Source: JAWOFN01 sp046497505 [NCBI: bacterium]
Lineage (GTDB): Bacteria > Blakebacterota > Blakebacteria > Blakebacterales
Reading direction: 5' to 3'
NCBI GenBank assembly: GCA_046497505.1
Contig: JAWOFN010000123.1
Location: forward strand, 1 to 46,353
DNA length: 46,353 bases
Shown here: piece after piece, positions 25,547 through 33,262 of the stretch
How positions within the stretch are numbered: the stretch's first letter is position 1
Layout of the letters: every line of letters begins with the position of its first letter
Made by a program: the position numbers and the translations under genes
Notes under the pieces: model-generated
The model's input: only the letters and a program-made list of their open reading frames with translations
Databases searched by the model: none
Told to the model about the DNA's origin: nothing

Positions 25547-26641
25547 ATGCTGACGTACGATGCACTGGCCGGACTGGACGAAGATCTTGAGGACCGGAAG
25601 GTCCTCAGCGTCTATCTTCGCGGGGGCACCGAATCGTTCGGCGAGCAGAAGGCGTGGAAAGTGGAGCTCAAGAACGAACTGGCCCGCCTGGAGGAGGAGA
25701 TGGAGGGGGCCGGCCGCGTCGAGCGGGAGGAGTTCGAGGCCGCTGCCAGGCAGCTGCGTGTCCTGTTGGAGAGCATGCCCGGTCAGCCTCCGCAGGGGGG
25801 CTGGGTGGCCTTCATCACATCGGAGGAGACCGTCCACGCCGACGCGGTACCCGCTCCCATGCCCACCCGGGCGATCTGGGGCGATGGGATCCACATCGCC
25901 CCCTACGTCCGCGTCCTGAAGCAGAACCGCCCCCTGGTGGCGGCGCTCCTCGACCGGGACCGCGTCCGCTTCTTCACCTACCGCCAGGGTGAGCTGACCG
26001 AGGAGACCGCCCTCCACTCCGACACCTACCTGGGCGACCTCACCGACTCCAACGAGTCGCGGCGGGCGGCGGGCCATACCGGCCAGCGGGGCAGCACCGG
26101 CACCGACAAGGCACAGCGCTATCTCGAGGTGGAACACGAGCGGATGATGCGCACCGCGACCGAGAAGCTCAAGGAACTCGCCGGGCGCTACGGATGGATC
26201 CTCCTCGGCGGCATCCCCGCGGTCATCAAGGAGCAGTCCCAGGCCCTGGGTGAGCAGTACGGACCGAGGGTGACGGAGATGCCCTCCCTCCAGATCGAGG
26301 ACCCCGATCCGAAGGTGGAGGAGGCGGCCAGGGAATCGGCCCACGAGCTGCGGCAGTTGGCCCAGCGGCGGGGCATATCCGAGGCGGCGGACGAGGCTCG
26401 CTCCGGGGGGCGCGGCGCCCTCGGTCCCGGCGACGTGGGCAAGGCCCTCGAGCGGGGTCAGGTGGAACACCTCTACCTGGGGCGCCGCTTCATCCTGGAA
26501 GAGAGCGAGGCGGCCGACGTTGCGGTACGCAGGGCCCTCCGACAGAATTCCTACCTGGAGGAGGTCTCGGGGCAGGCGGAGGAGACCCTGGACGAGGAGG
26601 CTTCCGGCATCGCGGCACGGCTCCGCTTCGTGGTGGGCTGA
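25547..26641 (+). CDS. bacterial archaeo-eukaryotic release-factor-like protein (baeRF)
   Basis: A 364-residue soluble protein resembling bacterial homologues of eRF1/Vms1. It starts 'LSVYLRGGTESFGEQKAWKV', the beta-strand plus helix typical of baeRF N-termini. It then has an RNase H-like middle region ('RPLVAALLDRDRVRFFTYRQGEL', residues about 125-148) and a C-terminal L7Ae-like part ('GDVGKALERGQVEHLYLGRRFIL', residues about 290-315). Family members are proposed to act on stalled ribosomes or to cleave peptidyl-tRNA, but most are untested. No GGQ tripeptide is visible in the expected region; the only similar sequence, 'HTGQRGSTGTDKA', may be its counterpart. Start ATG 25547 has GGTGGAG five bases upstream. 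Confidence 0.7.
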   Translation: MLTYDALAGLDEDLEDRKVLSVYLRGGTESFGEQKAWKVELKNELARLEEEMEGAGRVEREEFEAAARQLRVLLESMPGQPPQGGWVAFITSEETVHADAVPAPMPTRAIWGDGIHIAPYVRVLKQNRPLVAALLDRDRVRFFTYRQGELTEETALHSDTYLGDLTDSNESRRAAGHTGQRGSTGTDKAQRYLEVEHERMMRTATEKLKELAGRYGWILLGGIPAVIKEQSQALGEQYGPRVTEMPSLQIEDPDPKVEEAARESAHELRQLAQRRGISEAADEARSGGRGALGPGDVGKALERGQVEHLYLGRRFILEESEAADVAVRRALRQNSYLEEVSGQAEETLDEEASGIAARLRFVVG

Positions 26642-26659
26642 CCCGGGCCCTCCATCCGG

Positions 26660-26706
26660 TTGACGGGAGCACGGCCTCACACCGAGAATGGGGGGACCCG
26701 GTGTGA
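26660..26706 (+). promoter_or_regulatory. putative promoter with overlapping inverted repeat
   Basis: TTGACG (26660-26665), 18 bases, GAGAAT (26684-26689) is a fair sigma-70 promoter for the M14 gene. The -10 box lies within an 8-bp inverted repeat, TCACACCG (26677-26684) and CGGTGTGA (26699-26706), which could be an operator or a 5'-UTR hairpin. Confidence 0.4.
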
Positions 26707-26738
26707 ACCCGTACCACCCCTGAAGAAGGTGCTCCCGG

Positions 26739-29477
26739 ATGAGGAACCCCCGCCCGACGCTGCTGCTGACGATCCTCCTGTCCCTCACCCTCTCCCTCCC
26801 CGCCGCCCTGGAGGCCCAGAGCCCCCTCACCTCCCCCGAGGAGGCCCTTGGCTTCCGCGTCGGGGCGGACTATCACCTGGCCGACTACACCCAGCTCATG
26901 GCCTGGTGGGAGGTTCTCGCCCGGGAGTCGGACCGCATGACCCTCGAGGTCATCGGCCGTTCCGAACAGGGACGCCCCCAGGTCATGGCCATCATCACCA
27001 GCCCCGACAACCACCGCGCCCTGGACAAGTACCGCTCCATGAGCAGGCGGCTCGCCAAGGCCGAAGGGGTCGGCGAGGAGGAGGCGCGAAGACTGGCCGA
27101 GGAGGGGAGGGCGGTGGTCTGGATCGACGGAGGTCTCCACGCCACCGAGGTCCTGGCAGCCCAGCAGCTCATGGAGACGGTCTGGCAGCTGGTGAGCAGG
27201 GAGGACGCCGAGACGCTGCGCATCCTGGACGATGTGGTCGTCCTGGCCGTCCACGCCAACCCGGACGGTCACGAACTGGTAGCGGACTGGTACATGCGCG
27301 CCGAGGAGCCCTCGGAGCGCACCACCTCGGGGATCCCCGTCCTCTACCAGGAGTACGCGGGACACGACAACAACCGCGATTTCTACATGTCGAACCTGGC
27401 GGAGACCACGAACATGAACCGGGTCCTCTACCGCACCTGGTTCCCGCAGATCGTGTACAACCACCACCAGACGGGCCCGGCAGGCACCATCATGTTCGCC
27501 CCGCCTTTCCGAGACCCTCCCAACCACAACCTGGACCCCCTGATCATCACCAGCATCGAACAGGTGGGTTCGGCCATGCACGGCCGTTTCGTCGCCGAGG
27601 GCAAGGGGGGCACGACCATGCGGAGCGGCGCCTCCTACAGCACGTGGTGGAACGGGGGGCTCAGGACCACTCCCTACTTCAAGAACATGATCGGTCTGCT
27701 CACGGAGACCATCGGGCACCCCACCCCCATGGAGGTCCCCTTCCTGCCCCGACGGCAGATCTCCTCCAACGACCTCCCCCTCCCCGTGGAACCGGGCACC
27801 TGGCACTTCCGCCAATCGATCGAATACTCGGTGACCGCGAACTACGCCGTGCTGGACTACGCCAGCCGGAACCGGGAGCACCTCCTCTTCAACATCTGGC
27901 GGATGGGGATGAACAGCATCGAGCGGGGCAGCCGGGACAGCTGGACCGTACTCCCCTCGGAGATCGATGCGGCCCGGGAGCAGATGGAGGGGCGGAGGGG
28001 GGACCGGGAGGACTATGAGCGCCTCCTCCGGCGCCCGGAGGACCGGGAGGCCAGGGGATACATCCTCCCATCCGACCAGGGGGACTTCCCCACGGCGACC
28101 AAGTTCGTCAACGCATTGCTCATCAACGGGGTGGATGTCCACCGGGCCGAGGCTGATTTCACCGTGGAGGGGACCCGCTATCCGGCGGGCTCCTACGTCG
28201 TGAAGACGGCACAGGCCTTCCGGCCCCACGTCCTGGACATGTTCGAGCCCCAGGACCACCCGGATGACTTCGCCTACCCCGGCGCACCCCCCACCCCGCC
28301 CTATGACAACGCCGGCTGGACCCTGGCCTACCAGATGGGGGTGGACTTCGACCGTATTCTCGACGCTTTCGACGGGCCCTTCCAGCCGATCCAGGGGAAG
28401 GCATCGGTCCCCGCCGGTGAGGTCTCCGGACCCTCCCGCCCCGCCGGCTGGCTCTTCAGCCACGTCCCCCGGGACGCCTTCACCGCCGTGAACCGTCTGA
28501 CCGAGGCCGGCTGCCCCGTCTACTGGCTCACCGGGGACTTCAGCCAGGAGGGCCGTACCTGGCCGGCCGGCACCTTCTACGCCCCCGCCGGGGACGGGGC
28601 GGAGGAGATCGTCCGGGAGACCGCTCAGGGACTGGGGATCGACTTCGCGGGAACGGCCCGGTCTCCCTCGGCGCAGGCCCTCAGGCTGCGGCCGCCGCGG
28701 ATCGGGCTGTGGGACCGTTACGGGGGGAGCATGGATTCGGGGTGGATCCGGTTCATCCTGGATTCCTTCGAGTTCCCCTATGAACAGGTCTTCGCTCCGC
28801 GTCTGGACCGGGGTGGGCTGGCCGAGGACTTCGACGTGCTCATCTTCCCCGACGGTGCCATCCCCTCACCGGACCGCGGGACTCGCTCCTCCCGAAGAGG
28901 CACACCCGACCTCTCGGCGATCCCGGCCGAGTACCGCGACAGGGTGGGCCGGGTGACCGGGGAGGAGACGGTACCCCAAATCCTGGAGTTCCTGCGGGAG
29001 GGGGGGACGGTCATCACCATCGGCTCCTCCACCGCTCTGGCCTATCACACCGACCTGCCCCTCTCCGACCACCTGGTGGACCCCGAGACGGGTGAACCGC
29101 TCCCCTCCGAGGAGTACTACGTACCCGGTTCGGTCCTGGAACTGAAGCTGGAACACCGGAGTCCTCTCACCCACGGCATGGGGGAGCGCCTGGACGTGCT
29201 CTTCAGCCGCAGCCCGGTCTTCCGCGTACCGCAGGGGAGCGAGGAGGTCGTGATATCCGGGTGGTTCGACCAGGCCGACCCCCTGCGGAGCGGGTGGGCC
29301 TGGGGCCAGCATCACCTCGAGGGGGGGGTCGCGGTCGCTGAGGCACAGGTCGGTGAGGGACGGCTCTTCCTCTTCGGTCCCGAGGTCACCTTCCGCGGCC
29401 AGTCACACGCCGCCCTGGGACTCTTCTTCAACGGGATCCACTATGGGGCCTCCCGGCCGGGGACGATCAGGAGATGA
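26739..29477 (+). CDS. secreted M14-family zinc carboxypeptidase
   Basis: A 912-residue exported metallopeptidase with a signal peptide (residues 1-27, ending 'ALEAQ'). The zinc site is H134-A-T-E137 in 'IDGGLHATEVLA', with the third ligand at H242/H243 in 'VYNHHQTG'; 'ANPDGHE' and 'GHDNNRDFYMSN' are the usual M14 substrate-pocket segments. 'MIGLLTETIGHP' may hold the catalytic glutamate. The C-terminal half (from about residue 560) is an alpha/beta domain with 'GLWDRYGGSMDSGWIRFILD' and 'VLIFPDGAIPS', shared with the M14 protein at 40572-43193. It probably degrades peptides outside the cytoplasm. Its last 75 bases overlap the 3' end of the opposite HD-GYP gene. Confidence 0.9.
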   Translation: MRNPRPTLLLTILLSLTLSLPAALEAQSPLTSPEEALGFRVGADYHLADYTQLMAWWEVLARESDRMTLEVIGRSEQGRPQVMAIITSPDNHRALDKYRSMSRRLAKAEGVGEEEARRLAEEGRAVVWIDGGLHATEVLAAQQLMETVWQLVSREDAETLRILDDVVVLAVHANPDGHELVADWYMRAEEPSERTTSGIPVLYQEYAGHDNNRDFYMSNLAETTNMNRVLYRTWFPQIVYNHHQTGPAGTIMFAPPFRDPPNHNLDPLIITSIEQVGSAMHGRFVAEGKGGTTMRSGASYSTWWNGGLRTTPYFKNMIGLLTETIGHPTPMEVPFLPRRQISSNDLPLPVEPGTWHFRQSIEYSVTANYAVLDYASRNREHLLFNIWRMGMNSIERGSRDSWTVLPSEIDAAREQMEGRRGDREDYERLLRRPEDREARGYILPSDQGDFPTATKFVNALLINGVDVHRAEADFTVEGTRYPAGSYVVKTAQAFRPHVLDMFEPQDHPDDFAYPGAPPTPPYDNAGWTLAYQMGVDFDRILDAFDGPFQPIQGKASVPAGEVSGPSRPAGWLFSHVPRDAFTAVNRLTEAGCPVYWLTGDFSQEGRTWPAGTFYAPAGDGAEEIVRETAQGLGIDFAGTARSPSAQALRLRPPRIGLWDRYGGSMDSGWIRFILDSFEFPYEQVFAPRLDRGGLAEDFDVLIFPDGAIPSPDRGTRSSRRGTPDLSAIPAEYRDRVGRVTGEETVPQILEFLREGGTVITIGSSTALAYHTDLPLSDHLVDPETGEPLPSEEYYVPGSVLELKLEHRSPLTHGMGERLDVLFSRSPVFRVPQGSEEVVISGWFDQADPLRSGWAWGQHHLEGGVAVAEAQVGEGRLFLFGPEVTFRGQSHAALGLFFNGIHYGASRPGTIRR

Positions 29478-30602
29478 CCCGGAGGGGCCGGTCACGCTGC
29501 TCCTCCACTCGCGCATCATGCGTACGAAGCGGCCCACCAGGTCGGGGTCGAACTGGGTCCCCGCCTTCTTCATCAGGATGTCCAGGATCACCGCCTCCGG
29601 GAGGGCGTCCTCGAAGGGGCGCTTGGTGCGCATGGCATCGTATGCGTCACAGATGTGGATGAGCTGGCTGACCCTGTGGGGCACGCGGGGGTATTCCAGT
29701 CGCGGATAACCGCCGCCGTCCGGTGTCAGATGGTGTTCGTAGGCCGCGATGGCCGCCACGTCGAAGTCCTCTCCCGACTTGAGGAGGATCCGCGCTCCTT
29801 CCACCGGATGCTTCTGCACGTGCTCCCATTCCTTCCGACTGAGGGCCCCGGGCTTGTTCAGGATCTCCGCCGGGATCACCACCTTCCCCACGTCGTGGAC
29901 CAGCGCCGCCTCTCCCAGCTGCCGCACCTCCGGTGCGCTGAGCCGGAGGAACTCCCCCATGGCTATGGTCAGGACCGAGGTGTTCATGGAATGCACGGTG
30001 GTGTACTGGTCGAACTCCTTCAAGGGGGCCAGCGGGATGAGGACCCGTCCCTGGCTCCTGATCGTCCCCGCCAGGGTCCTGACCACCGACCCCACCAGCG
30101 TGGAGGAGACCTTCTGCTTCCGGGCAGCCTGGTCGTGGAGTTCCTCCACGTCGCTCATCTGCTCGTAGAGGTCGTAAGGGGTCTCACCCTCCCCCTCCTC
30201 CTCATCGCTCACCGGACCGTACCGTATGTGCGGGAAACGCCCCCCGTCCGTCGGCCTTCCGTCGGAGGCGGGGGCCCGCGTGAGGAGGGCGGCCATCTCC
30301 TCCAGGAACCGTCCCAGTTCCTCCACCCCAATCCCCGCTTCGAACTCGACCCTCTCCACCCCCCGGGCACCCAGACGCTCGGCCAGTACCCACTGCTTCA
30401 GCTCGCGGAGGGGCCGCCGGTCGAACACCACGTCATCGTCCAGGAAGGTGAACCCGGCCCGCTCCCGCTCCGACACCAGTTCGGTGAGGGCCCGGTGGGC
30501 CTCCTCGAGCCCCTTCCTCCGGGCGGGGTGGGACGGCGCATACAGCCCCACCGAGGAGAGGGCGTGGGCCAGCCTGGTGAGGAAGCGGGCGGCCGTGCTC
30601 AT
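29403..30602 (-). CDS. HD-GYP domain protein (possible c-di-GMP phosphodiesterase)
   Basis: A 399-residue protein. Residues 1-125 are a helical domain shared with the upstream gene product ('LYAPSHPARR', then 'HIRYGPV'). The HD-GYP domain follows: H236-D237 with K240 in 'LVHDVGKVVIP', 'HPVEGARIL', H290-H291 and 'DGGGYP' (295-300), and 'DAYDAMRTKRPF'. The usual HHERxDGxGYP reads HHLTPDGGGYP, so the E and R are replaced while histidines and the GYP stay. Activity on cyclic di-GMP is therefore likely but not certain. ATG 30602 overlaps the TGA of the HEAT-like gene by four bases. Confidence 0.85.
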   Translation of the reverse strand: MSTAARFLTRLAHALSSVGLYAPSHPARRKGLEEAHRALTELVSERERAGFTFLDDDVVFDRRPLRELKQWVLAERLGARGVERVEFEAGIGVEELGRFLEEMAALLTRAPASDGRPTDGGRFPHIRYGPVSDEEEGEGETPYDLYEQMSDVEELHDQAARKQKVSSTLVGSVVRTLAGTIRSQGRVLIPLAPLKEFDQYTTVHSMNTSVLTIAMGEFLRLSAPEVRQLGEAALVHDVGKVVIPAEILNKPGALSRKEWEHVQKHPVEGARILLKSGEDFDVAAIAAYEHHLTPDGGGYPRLEYPRVPHRVSQLIHICDAYDAMRTKRPFEDALPEAVILDILMKKAGTQFDPDLVGRFVRMMREWRSSVTGPSGSSPDRPRPGGPIVDPVEEESQGGV

Positions 30603-32521
30603 CCCCCTCCTCCCCTCCGGGCAAGGGCCTTCACCTGGGGGTCCTTGGAGCGAGCCGCCCGCGCCAGGACCTTTCTGGCCCGCTCGTCCTGCTGCCACCG
30701 TTCGGAGAGCACCCGGAGAGCCTCCAGCATCTCGGCCGACTTGGGCGTGAGACCGTGGAACCAGAGGAAGCGCCGCTTCCAGGTGAGCCTCAGCAGGGCA
30801 TGGAGGGCCTCCGGAGCGTCCACCGTTCCCAGCGCCCGGATGGCCGCCAGGCGGACGGAAGAGGGGCTGGACGATTGGAAGATGACGCTGACCAGGTAGG
30901 GGAGCACCTCCGGGGGACACTCCTCCTCCGCCTGCCGGATCCCCCACTGGACGATGCCGGGATCCGAGTCGCCCAGGGCCGCGGTGAGTACCATCTCCCG
31001 GTCCGCGAACCCCGACAGCCCCAGCTGCATGGCCTCGCGGCGGACCCCGGCGTCGGGATCCGCCATATAGGGCGCCGCGGTGAAATCACCGGGCAGGCCG
31101 CCCGCGCCTCGGAGGATGCGGAGCATGTCCCTGCGCATGAGGGGGTCATCCGAATCCAGACGTCCCATCGCGCCGGGCACCACACCGGGTCCCAGTCCCC
31201 CGAGACGGTCGGTGAGCGCTCCCCTCCTCTCCTCGGCCCCGGCGGTCCCTTCCAGGACCTCGAAGAGGGTCTCCGCGGCTTCCACACCCATCCGTGCGAG
31301 CAGCCTGTCCAGTGCCCCCAAGTCCACGGGATCCCGCTGGAGCAGGCGCCGGAGGGCGCGGGGGTGCGCCAGCCACTCCCAGACCCGCTCCACCGCGTCT
31401 ACCCCCTCCGGGGCTCCGTCCAGGATGTCAAGCAGGGCCCCGATCCGGTCGGAATCCACCATCTGACGGGCCGCGGCACGCGTGGGTGCCTCCGCCTCAT
31501 CCAGTTCCAGACTCATCTGGAGGACCCGCTCCGGGTCGGCACGGTCCACCCATACCGGTTCCCGGGCCAGTACCGAGCTCTTCCGGGAGAGACCGGTCAG
31601 GGCGGCACGATAGTCCCCGGGGTTGGGATCCTCCGCGTCCCATCCCGAGCCGAGCCGGCGTACCAGCTCGGACAGCGCCCCCGGACCCTCCTCGCCGGGG
31701 GCCCCCGGCGCGTCCTCCCCGTGCATCCCCAGCTTGGTGATGAGCCGCATCAGTTCCGCCGAAGGGTTCTCCCCATCCCGGGAGGCCGCCTCCCGGAGCA
31801 CCTGGGTGAGGGCGGCCACCATGGAGGGGTCAAGCCCCTCGGCGGGTGCCACCTCCGGCATGACACGGGTCAGCTTCTCGAGCGTGCCGGCATCCATGTC
31901 CAGGATCAGGCGGGCGATCTGCCTGCGAAGCGACTCCGCGTCCTCCTCCCCTCCCTCCTCGTCTCCCCCCTCGTACCCGTCCCCGAATGGCTGAACGGTC
32001 TCCGCTCCCTCCACCTGCCCGGCCTCCCTGCGCTCCCCCCAGTCCGCCGGGGCCTCGGACGAGGTCCCCTCTGCGTCGCCCCGCCCACGGGCGAGACTCA
32101 GCGCGTCGTACTCCACGGTCTCGACCCGTATGTGGGGCCACCGGCGCAGCTGCTCCGAGGGCCTCTCGCCCAGGGGCTCCCCGGTCTTGCCCGGCTGCAC
32201 GGAGACCGCTTCCAGGAACCCGTCCACCTCCTCCGGGGCCACACCCCGGAGGAACTCCACCACGGCCACCTCGTGCTGGTTGATCCTCCGGGCCAGGGCC
32301 GAGAGCAGCTTGTTGTCCGAGGGCGTGGGCTGACCATCGAAGAGGATCCGGCTCCGCGTGAACTCGAAGGGGAGTGCCTGGTGGGTCTCGTGGAGGCGGT
32401 TCAGGTGTCCGATGAACTGGGAAGCGGTCTCACGGCGGGCAGGATGTCCCCGGGGATACATCCCGAAACGCTGGATGGAACGGGCCAGCTCGACCAGTAT
32501 GGCGGCGATCTCCGGCGGCAT
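30599..32521 (-). CDS. HEAT-repeat-like protein sharing its N-terminal domain with the HD-GYP partner
   Basis: A 640-residue soluble protein. Residues 1-130 match the N-terminus of the adjacent HD-GYP protein: 'GMYPRGHPARRE' and 'HIRVETVEYDAL' correspond to 'GLYAPSHPARRK' and 'HIRYGPVSDE'. An acidic low-complexity stretch (residues about 150-215) leads to a long helical C-terminal region with HEAT-like repeats ('DPDAGVRREAMQLGLSGFAD', 'SDPGIVQWGIRQAEEE', 'SSVRLAAIRALGTVDAPEAL'). HEAT solenoids act as protein-binding scaffolds, so a role in positioning or sensing for the HD-GYP protein is an inference. No catalytic motif is visible. A possible promoter and 20-bp palindrome lie upstream. Confidence 0.75.
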   Translation of the reverse strand: MPPEIAAILVELARSIQRFGMYPRGHPARRETASQFIGHLNRLHETHQALPFEFTRSRILFDGQPTPSDNKLLSALARRINQHEVAVVEFLRGVAPEEVDGFLEAVSVQPGKTGEPLGERPSEQLRRWPHIRVETVEYDALSLARGRGDAEGTSSEAPADWGERREAGQVEGAETVQPFGDGYEGGDEEGGEEDAESLRRQIARLILDMDAGTLEKLTRVMPEVAPAEGLDPSMVAALTQVLREAASRDGENPSAELMRLITKLGMHGEDAPGAPGEEGPGALSELVRRLGSGWDAEDPNPGDYRAALTGLSRKSSVLAREPVWVDRADPERVLQMSLELDEAEAPTRAAARQMVDSDRIGALLDILDGAPEGVDAVERVWEWLAHPRALRRLLQRDPVDLGALDRLLARMGVEAAETLFEVLEGTAGAEERRGALTDRLGGLGPGVVPGAMGRLDSDDPLMRRDMLRILRGAGGLPGDFTAAPYMADPDAGVRREAMQLGLSGFADREMVLTAALGDSDPGIVQWGIRQAEEECPPEVLPYLVSVIFQSSSPSSVRLAAIRALGTVDAPEALHALLRLTWKRRFLWFHGLTPKSAEMLEALRVLSERWQQDERARKVLARAARSKDPQVKALARRGGGG

Positions 32522-32598
32522 ACCCTGCTCCAGGCTCCCTTACCCCCAGGTTCACGGAGAGGCCACGGGGATCCCTGCCCCATCGGCCTCGGGACCCC

Positions 32599-32650
32599 AT
32601 AGTAAAGACGTTCTAGGACACCCTGGCAACGTGTCAGGGTCTCCTGACAC
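32599..32650 (-). promoter_or_regulatory. putative promoter and operator of the HEAT/HD-GYP operon
   Basis: On the minus strand TTGCCA (32629-32624) and TACTAT (32604-32599) are 19 bases apart. Just upstream is a perfect 8-bp inverted repeat, GTGTCAGG (32631-32638) and CCTGACAC (32643-32650), around GTCT. No T tract follows it, so an operator is more likely than a terminator. Confidence 0.35.
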
Positions 32651-32679
32651 CCGGGACCCCATGAAGAGAGGGCGGGACC

Positions 32680-33262
32680 GTCCCCGGTGAACCTGCCGGT
32701 GAAGGACTGCTGCTGCTGGCCCGGGATGTTGACCGTGACCACACAGCTGGTCTCCGCGACGCTGCAGGCAGACCAGTAGTCGACCCGGACGATATACTCC
32801 CCCGCAGCCGGCGTTCGAGTCCAGGTCGAGCTGTCCCCCCGCGGCGGAGGACTCGTTGCCGTAAAAGATCTCCTCACCGCCCGGCTCCACCAGATGCAGG
32901 TCCACATCCGATGCCGCGTCCCAGGACACGCTCACCTGGAGTTCACCGGTGCCCGCCGAGGCCACGCTCACGCTGTTCGAGACATAACTGCTGACCTCGC
33001 CGGCCTGGGTCATCGCGGCGAAGAGGATGTTGAACGAGGTCTGTGGGATCCCCGAACCCAGGTTGATCACCACACGGGCGGTGTCCTGGTCACTGGAGAA
33101 GCTGAGCTGGTAGTACCCGGCGACCTCCTCGACGGCGACGATGATGTGACGGAACGGGCTTTCCCCCCTGGGCGTCGCCAGGGAGGAACCGCCGTTGATG
33201 ACGGTACCGCCGCTGCTCTCCGGGGGTGACCCGGTCTGCTGGGAGGCCGTGAGGCGGGGGGC
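32680..33262 (-). pseudogene. decayed gene with DUF2135-like (YfaP-type) domain
   Basis: Coding-like sequence with no start codon and a broken frame. Reading begins in the same frame directly after the TGA of the esterase (33265-33263), with 'TVINGGSSLATPRGESPFRH'. It runs through 'VSVSWDAASDVDLHLVEPGG' and 'GGQLDLDSNAGC'; the next homologous segment, 'GEYIVRVDYWSACSVAETSC', is in another frame. Relatives normally have extra residues between those two parts, so about 15 codons plus a frame have been lost. The 'VDLHLVEPGGEEIFYGN' motif resembles DUF2135, a surface domain. Loss of the N-terminus and the frame break together argue for a real remnant rather than one sequencing error. Confidence 0.6.
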
